Origin: Sphingobium scionense
Lineage (GTDB): Bacteria; Pseudomonadota; Alphaproteobacteria; Sphingomonadales; Sphingomonadaceae
Assembly (NCBI RefSeq): GCF_014197035.1
Contig: NZ_JACIEU010000022.1
Span: forward strand, 1 to 64,000
Length of the DNA: 64,000 nucleotides
Direction: 5' to 3'
The translations under genes were made by a program, and so were the position numbers. Shown here in pieces: positions 53,425 through 62,827 of this stretch (its first letter is position 1; every line of letters begins with the position of its first letter). Below the pieces are notes generated by a model that was given only the letters and a program-made list of their open reading frames with translations, had not been told where the DNA came from and did no database searches.

Positions 53425-53593
53425 GCCGGACGAGCCGGTCATCGACATGGCCGAACTGGGCGAGCGCTTGGCGCGTCGTCGCGCCGAACTCGGCATTAGC
53501 GACGCCGATCGGCCCCGTAACGCCGGCACCCGCCGCACCGACAGCAAGACAGCGTTGCTCAAGGCCATCAAGGATGTCGGCGGCGACTGGTAG
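53399..53593 (+). CDS. Small protein coupled to the nucleotidyltransferase
   Basis: A 64-residue protein whose ATG 53399 lies inside the nucleotidyltransferase gene. The sequence (ASKTLAIEPDEPVIDMAELGERLARRRAEL, then TRRTDSKTALLKAIKDVGGDW) is charged and probably helical. I recognise no family. The overlap and order suggest it is a dedicated partner, possibly the antidote or regulator of the nucleotidyltransferase. Confidence 0.6.
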   Translation: MASKTLAIEPDEPVIDMAELGERLARRRAELGISDADRPRNAGTRRTDSKTALLKAIKDVGGDW

Positions 53594-53695
53594 GCGCGCA
53601 CCCAAAGCCCCAAAAATCCTATTCCGCTGTCCTACACCCGGCCTTTCTGCCTACCCTTCCGGCAACGCGTCCTCTTTCCCTGAAAGGGCCTTGCC

Positions 53696-54853
53696 ATGTC
53701 CTGCGCATTTCCGCCGATCACGCCGCCCCTGCCGGACACTATCCCCACGCCCGATCCGCAGCGGCGGGTCGATGGCTGGAGCCCGGCGCGCCAGCGGCGC
53801 TTCCTGGAGATACTTGCCGCCACCGGCGTCATCATGCTCGCCTGCGAAGGGGTGCGCATCACCGCGCGCTCGGCCTATACGTTGCGCATCCGCCATGACG
53901 GCGCCGCCTTTCGCCTGGGCTGGGACGCCGCGATCCTGATCGCCCGCGCCCGCCTGGCCGACGATCTCCTGTCGCGCGCGATCATGGGCAGCGAGGAGAC
54001 CATCCGCAAGGATCCCGACAATTATGAGGTCCGCCGCCACCGCCATGACAATCGCCTCGCCATGTCGATGCTCGCGCGGCTCGATCGCATGGCCGACAGC
54101 CCGCCCGAAGGGTCGGATGCCGCGCTCGCCCGCGTCGTGGCGCAGGATTTCACCGCCTATCTCGACCTGATCTGCCCGGCCGAACAGGCCGACAAGGAGT
54201 CCGAACTGATCGGCCTGCCGCGCACCGGCATGGAACATATGGCCCGCAATATGGCGGACGCCCACCTGCTCAACGGCGATCAGCCCGAGACGCCCGAACC
54301 CGTCGAACCGGAGGCGGCAACCGCGCTCGCCCCCGCCGCCTCGGTCGCGCTCTTCATCGCCGCCCGGCTGGCGCTCCAGCCCGGTGCCAAGCGCCCCCAG
54401 AATCCCTCGGCCATCCAGCCCGGAATCTCGCCCTTTTCCGACCGCAATGAACGGTGTGAACTTCCGCCCCATATCAACCGCGCCGACCTGCCGCCGGAGG
54501 AGGCCGCGACCCGTTTGCGCGGCGTCTGGTGGGATGAGGATCGCGAGGAATTGCGCACCGATTATCCCGCCCCGCCCGGCTTCACCGGCGACCAGAGCGA
54601 GGATTATTACGATATCGACGATTATGACCGCGCCCTGACGCCCGCCGAGGAGGTCGCCTATGCCGCGGAGCTGGAGGCGCAGGCCCGCCCCTATGAGGAT
54701 GCCGCCACCCGCGCCCGCGACGCCCGTTTCGGCTTCGCGCCGGGCAGCGACGCGGAAATCGCCGTGCTGGAAGCCGCCGGCCTGAACGGGGAAGAGGAAG
54801 AGGAGGCTGACGAGGCCTGGGAATCGGCCGAACCCGCGCCCGCGCCGGCCTGA
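53696..54853 (+). CDS. Hypothetical protein, 385 residues, acidic C-terminus
   Basis: I do not recognise a named family. The N-terminal part (RRVDGWSPARQRRFLEILAATG, then GVRITARSAYTLRIR and FRLGWDAAILIARARL) looks like a small DNA-binding helix-turn-helix domain. The middle is alanine/proline-rich and the end is very acidic (EEEEEADEAWE). It has no signal peptide. The base composition is normal for the genome. It begins about 100 bases after the toxin-related cluster and may be unrelated to it. Confidence 0.7.
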   Translation: MSCAFPPITPPLPDTIPTPDPQRRVDGWSPARQRRFLEILAATGVIMLACEGVRITARSAYTLRIRHDGAAFRLGWDAAILIARARLADDLLSRAIMGSEETIRKDPDNYEVRRHRHDNRLAMSMLARLDRMADSPPEGSDAALARVVAQDFTAYLDLICPAEQADKESELIGLPRTGMEHMARNMADAHLLNGDQPETPEPVEPEAATALAPAASVALFIAARLALQPGAKRPQNPSAIQPGISPFSDRNERCELPPHINRADLPPEEAATRLRGVWWDEDREELRTDYPAPPGFTGDQSEDYYDIDDYDRALTPAEEVAYAAELEAQARPYEDAATRARDARFGFAPGSDAEIAVLEAAGLNGEEEEEADEAWESAEPAPAPA

Positions 54854-54868
54854 TCCCGGCGGCACGAT

Positions 54869-54897
54869 TTGCTATTGCGGCCGATCTGCCCTATAGG
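54869..54897 (+). promoter_or_regulatory. Possible sigma-70 promoter for the cold-shock gene
   Basis: TTGCTA and TATAGG boxes separated by 17 bases. Each matches the consensus at four of six positions. They lie about 125 bases before the cold-shock ATG, leaving the long 5' leader usual for csp genes. Confidence 0.45.
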
Positions 54898-55021
54898 GGT
54901 CGGGCTATAGTCGCAAATCGACGGTCTTCGGCGCTTTGCGGCACCTATCTCCTTCTTTCCCTGCCCCTCTAGCCCCCGGCGGGTCCACACGGGGCCTGCC
55001 GCACAGAAAGAAGGAAATATC

Positions 55022-55237
55022 ATGAGCAGCATCACTGGCGTCGTCAAGTTCTTCAACGCCGACAAGGGCTATGGCTTCATCGCCCCCGACAATGGCGGTC
55101 AGGACGCGTTCGTCCACATCAGCGCCGTCGAGCGTGCCGGCCTCGCCACCCTGCGCGAGAAGGACCGCGTGTCCTATGACCTGGAGCAGGACAAGCGCGG
55201 CAAGATGGCCGCGGTGAACATCGCCCACGCCGAATAA
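55022..55237 (+). CDS. Cold-shock domain protein
   Basis: A 71-residue single cold-shock domain. GVVKFFNADKGYGFIAPD contains RNP1 (KGYGFI) and DAFVHISAVERAG contains RNP2 (VFVHI-like FVHIS). It binds single-stranded RNA and DNA and unfolds mRNA in the cold or under stress. AAGAAGGA lies upstream, and a long leader separates it from the nearest promoter-like sequence. A small gene of unknown function follows on the same strand. Confidence 0.93.
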   Translation: MSSITGVVKFFNADKGYGFIAPDNGGQDAFVHISAVERAGLATLREKDRVSYDLEQDKRGKMAAVNIAHAE

Positions 55238-55333
55238 TCGGCCGGCCGGGATCGGTCGAATGATCGACCGGTCCGGATCGGGCGCCGCCCTGGCGTGGCG
55301 CCCGGCCCACTTCCTTGTCCAAAGGAGTTTTCG

Positions 55334-55537
55334 ATGGCCCTCCCCGATTATCGCGCGCTCGCCGCTCAGGCCCATGCCGACGCCGACGCCGCGACCCTCG
55401 CCAATGTCCGCGACCGCTGCCTGCGGGCGGAAAATGCCTGGCTCGAAATGGCCCGGCGCCAGGATCTGACCGAAAACGCCCGCGCCCGCCGCGATGCGGT
55501 TGCCGCCGCTGCTGCGGCCGATCGCCGTCAGATATAA
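55334..55537 (+). CDS. Small hypothetical protein, 67 residues
   Basis: A 67-residue helical protein (ALPDYRALAAQAHADADAAT, NVRDRCLRAENAWLEMARRQ, RARRDAVAAAAAADRRQI). AAAGGAG precedes ATG 55334. It follows the cold-shock gene by 96 bases and overlaps the end of the convergent membrane-protein gene by ten bases. The function is unknown. Confidence 0.7.
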   Translation: MALPDYRALAAQAHADADAATLANVRDRCLRAENAWLEMARRQDLTENARARRDAVAAAAAADRRQI

Positions 55538-56130
55538 TCCTCGGCAATGCTGGCGCCCAGCAGGATCAGGTTCGCCGCGATCAGCATCGCCATGTTCGCG
55601 CGCCGGTTCCTGATCCGCAGCAGCGCGACCAATAGCGTCAGCAGCCCCACCAGACCGCCCAGCAGGATCGGCGCGGCATAGGGGGCGAGCGGCCCGGCGG
55701 GGGCATCGGCCACCGGCCTTACCTCCTCCAGCACGCCTTGGCCGATCGTGACCGCGACATTGGCCAGCAGCAGCCCGCCGATCACCATCCGCTTCTGCCG
55801 GTCATACCAGTCGTCGAAATCGGGCCATTGTTCCGGCTCGTCGGGAAAGATCAGCGACGCGGCGAGATGATAGACACCGACGATAGCCAGCACCACGACC
55901 AGCGTCAGATAGCTCGCATCCATCTGGTCCCGCATGATATAGGCGCTGCCCCAGAAGCTGGTGAGATCCAGCAGCACGAACAGGCCGAGCAGCGGCGTCA
56001 GCCAGCCGATCCGCACCGGCTTGGCGGTCCGCTTGAGCTTCAGCGCGCGGGCAAAGCCGCCCAGCACCTCGGCGATCGCCAGCCCCAGCAGCAGCCCGAA
56101 CACCGCGAACACCAGATCGAATGCCGTCAT
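55528..56130 (-). CDS. Hypothetical multi-spanning membrane protein
   Basis: A 200-residue membrane protein with about six hydrophobic helices (FDLVFAVFGLLLGLAIAEVLG, LLGLFVLLDLTSFWGSAYIM, LTLVVVLAIVGVYHLAASLIF, VIGGLLLANVAVTIGQGV, LLGGLVGLLTLLVALLRI and MAMLIAANLILLGA). A soluble, acidic and aromatic loop (PDEPEQWPDFDDWYDRQKR) lies in the middle. GGGGGTGG precedes ATG 56130. I recognise no named family and no catalytic residues stand out. Confidence 0.75.
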   Translation of the reverse strand: MTAFDLVFAVFGLLLGLAIAEVLGGFARALKLKRTAKPVRIGWLTPLLGLFVLLDLTSFWGSAYIMRDQMDASYLTLVVVLAIVGVYHLAASLIFPDEPEQWPDFDDWYDRQKRMVIGGLLLANVAVTIGQGVLEEVRPVADAPAGPLAPYAAPILLGGLVGLLTLLVALLRIRNRRANMAMLIAANLILLGASIAEDYI

Positions 56131-56210
56131 TGCCACCCCCGTTTTTCCGGCAACCCCCGCCACCGTCCGTCGCAAGACTAGCAAGGCCCGTCGCGGACGC
56201 AATCTTCCTT

Positions 56211-56235
56211 GGAACCCGCCGCCCGTCCGCCGGTT
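56211..56235 (+). promoter_or_regulatory. EcfG-type general stress promoter candidate
   Basis: GGAAC (56211-56215), 16 bases, GGTT (56232-56235). The sequence just after it (TCTTCTCCCGACAG) is nearly the same as that before the gene at 56651. It lies 30 bases before ATG 56266. Confidence 0.6.
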
Positions 56236-56265
56236 CTTCTCCCGACAGCAAACAAGGAGTTCTCC

Positions 56266-56472
56266 ATGATCCGCACCCTGATTTTCGGCGCCATCGCCGG
56301 CTATGTCGGCAAGAAGCTCTATGACGATGGCAAGCTGACCGAGTTCAAGGACGACCTCGTCGCCCGCTATAACGACGCCAGGGCCAAGCTGGAGGACCAG
56401 CGCATCCAGGACAGTCCGGCCCCGGTCGTCACCCCGGCCACGACCAGCGGCGCCTCGCCCCTGGCGCATTAA
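56266..56472 (+). CDS. Small YtxH-like membrane-anchored protein, 68 residues
   Basis: A 68-residue protein. AAGGAG precedes ATG 56266. The N-terminus (IRTLIFGAIAGYVGKKLYDD) is a short glycine-containing hydrophobic stretch able to sit in a membrane. It is followed by a charged helix (LTEFKDDLVARYNDARAKLEDQRI) and a Pro/Thr/Ser tail. The layout recalls YtxH-type stress proteins. An EcfG-like promoter stands directly upstream. Confidence 0.7.
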   Translation: MIRTLIFGAIAGYVGKKLYDDGKLTEFKDDLVARYNDARAKLEDQRIQDSPAPVVTPATTSGASPLAH

Positions 56473-56589
56473 GCCCCATTCTCTCGGCGGCGCGCCACCA
56501 CGACGCGCCGTTGATGCCGTCCGCTCGCTGCCACACTCCCCTCTCGATGGCAGCGGCGGGCGGTTTCCTTTTATCTCCAGCATCTTGGC

Positions 56590-56614
56590 GCAACTTTCGC
56601 GCCGCTTCCGGGTT
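56590..56614 (+). promoter_or_regulatory. Weaker EcfG-like promoter candidate
   Basis: GCAAC, 16 bases, GGTT, with one mismatch in the -35 box. The region after it (TCTCCTCCCGACAG) matches the one following the site at 56211-56235, which supports shared control of the two neighbouring small genes. Confidence 0.4.
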
Positions 56615-56650
56615 CTCCTCCCGACAGGGTATAAGAAGAGGAGACACCCA

Positions 56651-57040
56651 TTGCGCACCCCCATCCTGGCACTAGCCGCCCTTGCCATGCTGCCGCTCGG
56701 CGCCTGTGCGTCGGACAATTATGGCGGCGGCTACGGCTATGACCGCCCCGGCGGCTACAACCGCCCGCCCGGCGGCCGCGACCGCGACCGCGACCGGGAT
56801 CGCCGCCCACCGCGCCGCCATCTCGGCGACAATGACCAGATCTACCGCGACCGCGACGGCCGTTACTATTGCAAGCGGGATGACGGCACCACCGGCACCA
56901 TCGTCGGCGCCATCGCCGGCGGCGTGCTCGGCAATGTCATCGCCCCTGGCGGCTCCAAGACCCTCGGCACCATCCTCGGCGGCGCCGGCGGCGCCCTCGC
57001 CGGCCGGGCCATCGACAAGAACGACATCAACTGCGAATGA
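56651..57040 (+). CDS. Glycine-zipper 2TM-domain lipoprotein
   Basis: A 129-residue envelope protein with a TTG start, GAGGAG seven bases upstream. The lipoprotein signal ends MLPLGAC with a lipobox cysteine. A Gly/Tyr/Arg/Asp-rich spacer follows (YGGGYGYDRPGGYNRPP and RDRDRDRDRR), then YYCKRDDG, and a glycine-zipper hairpin (IVGAIAGGVLGNVIAPGG and LGTILGGAGGALAGRAIDK). Such proteins sit in the outer membrane and are linked to envelope stress. Confidence 0.85.
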   Translation: MRTPILALAALAMLPLGACASDNYGGGYGYDRPGGYNRPPGGRDRDRDRDRRPPRRHLGDNDQIYRDRDGRYYCKRDDGTTGTIVGAIAGGVLGNVIAPGGSKTLGTILGGAGGALAGRAIDKNDINCE

Positions 57041-57042
57041 CC

Positions 57043-57078
57043 AAAAAAAGGGCGTGGGGATCACTCCCCACGCCCTTT
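57043..57078. terminator. Bidirectional terminator between the lipoprotein gene and etfA
   Basis: AAAGGGCGTGGGG pairs with CCCCACGCCCTTT around a short loop. A run of A on the left and T on the right serves both converging genes. Confidence 0.9.
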
Positions 57079-57098
57079 CCTACTCAAGCCAATTCGGC

Positions 57099-58031
57099 TT
57101 ACAGCTTGCCGGTCAGTTCCGGCACCACCTTGAACAGATCACCGACCAGGCCGATGTCGGCCACCTGGAAGATCGGCGCATCCTCGTCCTTGTTGATGGC
57201 GATGATGGTCTTGCTGTCCTTCATGCCAGCCAGGTGCTGGATCGCACCCGAGATACCGACGGCGATATAGACTTCCGGCGCGACGATCTTGCCGGTCTGG
57301 CCGACCTGATAGTCGTTGGGGACATAGCCCGCGTCGACCGCAGCGCGCGAGGCACCGACGGCCGCACCCAGCTTGTCGGCCAGCGGCATGATATATTCCT
57401 CGAAGGTCGGCCCGTCCTTGAGCGCACGGCCACCCGACACGATCACCTTGGCGCTGGTCAGCTCGGGGCGTTCCAGCTTGGCGATTTCGGCGCCGACGAA
57501 GGAGGAAATGCCCTTGTCGCCGGTCGAGGCCACGGCTTCCACCGCACCATTGCCGCCTTCCTTGGCCGCCTTTTCAAAGGCCGTGCCGCGAACGGTGATG
57601 ACCTTCTTGGCGTCCTTCGACTTGACCGTGGCGATCGCGTTGCCGGCATAGATCGGGCGGGTGAAGGTGTCTTCGCTCTCGACCGACAGGATGTCGCTGA
57701 TCTGCATCACGTCCAGCAGGGCGGCGACACGCGGCGCGATATTCTTGCCGTTGCTGGTGGCCGGCGCGACGAACGCGTCATGATGGCCCATCAGTTCGAC
57801 GATCAACGGCGCGACATTCTCCGGCAGCGCATGGCCAAAGGCCGCGTCGTCGGCGACATGGACCTTGCCGACGCCGGCGATCTTGGCGGCTTCGGCGGCC
57901 ACGCCGTCGACGCCCTGGCCAGCGACCAGCAGATGGACTTCGCCCAGCTTGGCTGCGGCGGTCACGGCGGAAAGGGTCGCGTCCTTGACGGCGCCGCCCT
58001 CATGTTCAACCCAAACGAGCGTCTTCGTCAT
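57099..58031 (-). CDS. etfA: Electron transfer flavoprotein alpha subunit
   Basis: A 310-residue FAD-binding subunit. ATG 58031 follows AGGAG. The N-terminal domain begins TKTLVWVEHEGG. The C-terminal FAD domain has VIVSGGRALKDGPTFEEYIMPLADKLGAAVGASRAAVDAGY, YIAVGISGAIQHLAGMKDS and INKDEDAPIFQVADIGLVGDLF, all diagnostic. It carries electrons from acyl-CoA dehydrogenases to ETF-ubiquinone oxidoreductase. It directly follows etfB in an operon with sucC upstream. Confidence 0.96.
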   Translation of the reverse strand: MTKTLVWVEHEGGAVKDATLSAVTAAAKLGEVHLLVAGQGVDGVAAEAAKIAGVGKVHVADDAAFGHALPENVAPLIVELMGHHDAFVAPATSNGKNIAPRVAALLDVMQISDILSVESEDTFTRPIYAGNAIATVKSKDAKKVITVRGTAFEKAAKEGGNGAVEAVASTGDKGISSFVGAEIAKLERPELTSAKVIVSGGRALKDGPTFEEYIMPLADKLGAAVGASRAAVDAGYVPNDYQVGQTGKIVAPEVYIAVGISGAIQHLAGMKDSKTIIAINKDEDAPIFQVADIGLVGDLFKVVPELTGKL

Positions 58032-58056
58032 GCTGCAACTCCTGCTTTCCGGCGGC

Positions 58057-58806
58057 TCACGCCGCGACTCCAAGGGCCTTGAGCTTGGCCACCAGTTCAT
58101 CGACATCGGCAACCTTGATGCCGGCCGAACGCTTGGGCGGTTCTGAGACCTTGAGCGTCTCCAGACGGGCGGCGATATCGACGCCGTAATCCGCCGGGGT
58201 CTTGTTCGCGAGCGGCTTGGACTTCGCCTTCATGATGTTCGGCAGCGACGCATAGCGCGGCTCGTTGAGGCGCAGGTCGGTAGTGATGATCGCCGGGGTG
58301 TTGAGCTTCACCGTCTCCAGGCCGCCATCGACTTCGCGGGTGACGTTGACCTTGTCGCCCTCGACCTCGACCTTGCTGGCGAAGGTACCCTGCGGCAGGT
58401 TCAGCAGCGCGGCGAGCATCTGGCCGGTCTGGTTGCTGTCATCGTCGATCGCCTGCTTGCCCAGGATGATCAGACCAGCGCCTTCTTCTTCCTGCACCTT
58501 GGCGAGCAGCTTGGCGACGCCCAGCGGTTCGACCTCATCATCGGTCTGGATCAGGATGGCGCGGTCGGCGCCCATCGCCAGCGCCGTGCGCAGCGTTTCC
58601 TGCGCCTTGGCAACGCCGATCGATACCGCCACCACCTCGGTCGCCGCACCCTTTTCCTTCAGGCGGATGGCTTCCTCAACGGCGATTTCGTCGAACGGGT
58701 TCATGCTCATCTTGACGTTGGCCAGGTCAACACCCGTGCCATCCGCCTTCACACGGGGCTTTACGTTATAGTCGATAACCCGCTTCACGGGCACAAGGAT
58801 CTTCAT
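58057..58806 (-). CDS. etfB: Electron transfer flavoprotein beta subunit
   Basis: A 249-residue AMP-binding partner of EtfA. ATG 58806 has GGAGGA upstream. Typical segments are KILVPVKRVIDYNVKPRV, MNPFDEIAVEEAIRLKE, IDDDSNQTGQMLAALL, TREVDGGLETVKLNTPAIITTDLRLNEPRYASLPNIMKA and KPLANKTPADYGVD, the last being the recognition-loop region. It is 25 bases from etfA and 112 from the end of sucC. Confidence 0.96.
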   Translation of the reverse strand: MKILVPVKRVIDYNVKPRVKADGTGVDLANVKMSMNPFDEIAVEEAIRLKEKGAATEVVAVSIGVAKAQETLRTALAMGADRAILIQTDDEVEPLGVAKLLAKVQEEEGAGLIILGKQAIDDDSNQTGQMLAALLNLPQGTFASKVEVEGDKVNVTREVDGGLETVKLNTPAIITTDLRLNEPRYASLPNIMKAKSKPLANKTPADYGVDIAARLETLKVSEPPKRSAGIKVADVDELVAKLKALGVAA

Positions 58807-58918
58807 TTCAACATCCTCCATTTTCACGCCATCGCCCGCCAACGCGAACACGGACGTGGGCGACCCGTTTCCAGGTCACCCACGCCCTATGGCGTATCTT
58901 CTCAGGTGATTAGGGGGC

Positions 58919-60118
<1,200 letters not shown>

Positions 60119-60194
60119 GGGCTGGCCCGTCCTTTGTTCACAGGAAAACTGTTGAGGCGGGTTAAGCACAGGCGAAGAAGCAGGGCCAGAGCCA

Positions 60195-60236
60195 TTTCGC
60201 AAAACGACTTTGCAAAATTGCAAAACCCTTGCGAAG
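60195..60236. promoter_or_regulatory. TTTGCAAA repeat cluster upstream of sucC
   Basis: TTTCGCAAA (60195), TTTGCAAA (60209-60216), TTGCAAAA (60218-60225) and TTGCGAA (from about 60230) are crowded in 42 bases. TTTGCAAA-type pairs are known targets of short-chain fatty acyl-CoA regulators of the PccR/RamB (ScfR) group. This suggests that the sucC-etfBA operon responds to acyl-CoA metabolism. Confidence 0.45.
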
Positions 60237-60265
60237 CCAGACCCTGCTTTATTGTGAAATCGGCG

Positions 60266-60604
60266 TCAGAAGGAGCAGTGGATGGCGGCCTTGCTGGTCA
60301 CCAGGAATATCTCCGGATCCTCCAGCGCACGGACCTTATAGAGGAGTTCATCCATGCTCATCTTGCCCATGTGCGACTTGTGGAGCGAGGCGATCGACTG
60401 AAGTCGCCGCAACTGCACCAGACTGAGCCGATCGACCATGCGTTCGGCCATACAGGCTGCCATTCGAGGCGAAAGGCCGGCGTCGATCAGCCCGGCACGC
60501 ACGCGTGATTCGGGAGAAACGCTGGCACAAGAGGCCAAAAGAAGGGAGCCGGCGAGCGCGCCGATCGTTGCACGAAAAGATATGGTTGCCATGATCATGG
60601 CCAT
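60266..60604 (-). CDS. Small lipoprotein of unknown function
   Basis: A 112-residue protein with a lipoprotein signal ending LLLASC. The mature part has a helical body (VRAGLIDAGLSPRMAACMAERMVDRLSLVQLRRL, then MSMDELLYKVRALEDPEIF) and two further cysteines. The start is uncertain among ATG 60604, 60598 and 60592. It diverges from the permease-like gene at 60659. Confidence 0.7.
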   Translation of the reverse strand: MAMIMATISFRATIGALAGSLLLASCASVSPESRVRAGLIDAGLSPRMAACMAERMVDRLSLVQLRRLQSIASLHKSHMGKMSMDELLYKVRALEDPEIFLVTSKAAIHCSF

Positions 60605-60658
60605 GACAGCAGATGGCTGAACAGAGCCTAAATGCGCAGGTGGCCCAAAGGAGTTTGC

Positions 60659-61057
<399 letters not shown>

Positions 61058-61089
61058 CGTTGAACACAACGACACCCATTACCATCGCC

Positions 61090-61272
61090 TCAATGCGCCG
61101 GGACGACCAGCCTCTCCTGCTGCTCATTGTGTCTGCGATAGGCTTCGACCTGATTGATATAGCCGCGAGCCAACCCCTCATAGGCGGCCCTGCCCTCAGG
61201 CGAACCAGTTGCCTGCGCACGTATCAGTGACATCTGCTGCCTATGCAGCAGATAATTGACATCCGTCTCCAT
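61090..61272 (-). CDS. Small hypothetical protein, 60 residues
   Basis: A 60-residue soluble protein (METDVNYLLHRQQMSLIRAQ, SPEGRAAYEGLARGYINQVEAYRRHN). The sequence upstream of ATG 61272 is rich in GGAGG/GAGGG. The pattern resembles short sphingomonad proteins of unknown function found near stress and membrane genes. It converges with the permease-like gene. Confidence 0.65.
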   Translation of the reverse strand: METDVNYLLHRQQMSLIRAQATGSPEGRAAYEGLARGYINQVEAYRRHNEQQERLVVPAH

Positions 61273-61385
61273 ATCCTCGCCCTCCTCCCGTATTTTTCGA
61301 AAGTGTGGTCGGCACATTGACACGAAGCGAGTCGCAACAATGGCGGGGCGATAGTAGCATGAAGCTTAACTCTACGCGATTCCCC

Positions 61386-62600
61386 TCAGCCTGCCACCGG
61401 CGCAACCGATCGCGGCGAGGATGCAAAGCGCAGGACGGCATAGCCACATAGCGCAGACAGCAACGATCCACTGAGAATGCCGATCTTCGCTTCTTCAACC
61501 AGCAATGGCTGCCCCGGGAAGGCGAGCGCGCCGATGAACAAACTCATGGTAAAGCCGATCCCGCACAGCAGCGCCATGCCGTAAATCTGCACCCAGCTCG
61601 CGCCCGAGGGCCGAGCCGCTATGCCGAGCTTTTGCGCCAGCCAGATGCTGCCGAACACGCCCAGTTGCTTGCCAAGCAGGAGCCCCAGCGCCACACCGAT
61701 CGGCAAGGGACTTAGCAGAGCGCCGATCGCCGCGCCGTTGAGTGTGATGCCGGCATTCGCAAAGCCGAAAAGCGGCACGATCAGATAGGCACTCCATGGA
61801 TGGATCAAATGCTCCAGGCGATGGAGCGGACTGTCCGCCGCATCCGGCGCGCCCGGCGTGCGATTGACGGGAATGGTAATGGCGGCCAGCACACCCGCGA
61901 TGGTCGCATGCACACCCGACAGCAGCATCAGATACCAGAGCAGCAGGAAACCGATCAGATAGGGCGCCAATGCCCGCACGCCGACGCGGTTCATCCCAAA
62001 CATGAACAGCAGGGCAGCAAAAGCGCCACTCAAAGCCATGACATCCAGCCCCTGACTATAGGCCAGCGCAATGATTGCCACCGCCCCCATATCGTCGACG
62101 ATCGCAACAGCCGTCAGGAACAATTTGATTGACGCTGGCGCACGCGAGCCCAGCAGCGCGAGCACACCGATCGCAAAGGCAATGTCGGTCGCCGCCGGAA
62201 TGGCCCAGCCCCGCGCCAGTGCGGGCTCACCCGTCGTGATCGCCAGATAGACGAGTGCCGGCGCGATCATGCCAGCGCCTGCCGCGATGAAGGGCAAGCG
62301 TCGCCTTTCCCAGGTGGACAGGCCGCCATCCACAAATTCGCGTTTAATCTCCAGCCCGACCAGCAGAAAGAAGATCGCCATAAGACCGTCATTGACCCAA
62401 AGATGGACGGTCATGGGGCCGAGTGCGGGAGCCAGAACCGGACCAGTCACGGCATGGAACATGTCATGATAGACATGACCGGCGGCGCCCGGAAGATTCG
62501 CCATGATCATGGCCACGGCTGCCGAGATCATCAGCAATATGCCGCTGCCTGCTTCCCCCTTCAGGAAATTCCTGAGGGCGGACAGGGGGCGCTCGCTCAT
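61386..62600 (-). CDS. nhaA: Na+/H+ antiporter NhaA
   Basis: A 404-residue inner-membrane antiporter with about twelve helices. Family motifs are LWVNDGLMAIFFLLVGLEIKREF, PALVYLAI and WAIPAATDIAFAIGVLALLG, and AVAIVDDMGAVAIIAL, where the paired aspartates bind and translocate sodium, then GKQLGVFGSIWLAQKLG and YGMALLCGIGFTMSLFIGALAF. The length is slightly above the E. coli protein. It exports sodium using the proton gradient. A 33-bp tandem repeat lies in the leader. Confidence 0.95.
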   Translation of the reverse strand: MSERPLSALRNFLKGEAGSGILLMISAAVAMIMANLPGAAGHVYHDMFHAVTGPVLAPALGPMTVHLWVNDGLMAIFFLLVGLEIKREFVDGGLSTWERRRLPFIAAGAGMIAPALVYLAITTGEPALARGWAIPAATDIAFAIGVLALLGSRAPASIKLFLTAVAIVDDMGAVAIIALAYSQGLDVMALSGAFAALLFMFGMNRVGVRALAPYLIGFLLLWYLMLLSGVHATIAGVLAAITIPVNRTPGAPDAADSPLHRLEHLIHPWSAYLIVPLFGFANAGITLNGAAIGALLSPLPIGVALGLLLGKQLGVFGSIWLAQKLGIAARPSGASWVQIYGMALLCGIGFTMSLFIGALAFPGQPLLVEEAKIGILSGSLLSALCGYAVLRFASSPRSVAPVAG

Positions 62601-62646
62601 CTATCCTCTCCATAAGTACTTGCCGGCACTATCATTCTTCCTCCTT

Positions 62647-62712
62647 AAGGAAATTCCCGCTCAGGTCCAACCCGGATGAAAGGAAATTCCCGCTCAGGTC
62701 CAACCCGGATGA
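62647..62712. repeat. Exact 33-bp direct repeat, two copies, in the nhaA leader
   Basis: Identical units occupy 62647-62679 and 62680-62712, each running from AAGGAAATTCCCGC to CCCGGATGA. They lie 47 to 112 bases upstream of the nhaA start and within about 180 bases of the divergent glycosyltransferase gene. Confidence 0.9.
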
Positions 62713-62827
62713 TCTGAAGCATGCTGCTACAAATTCTCTAAAATGCTTGGAAGACCGCTGTTCTCATGACATAAATTGACCTTGCCGCATGGCGATCGGG
62801 ACAGGGGAATCCGGGATCGTGGGGGAC

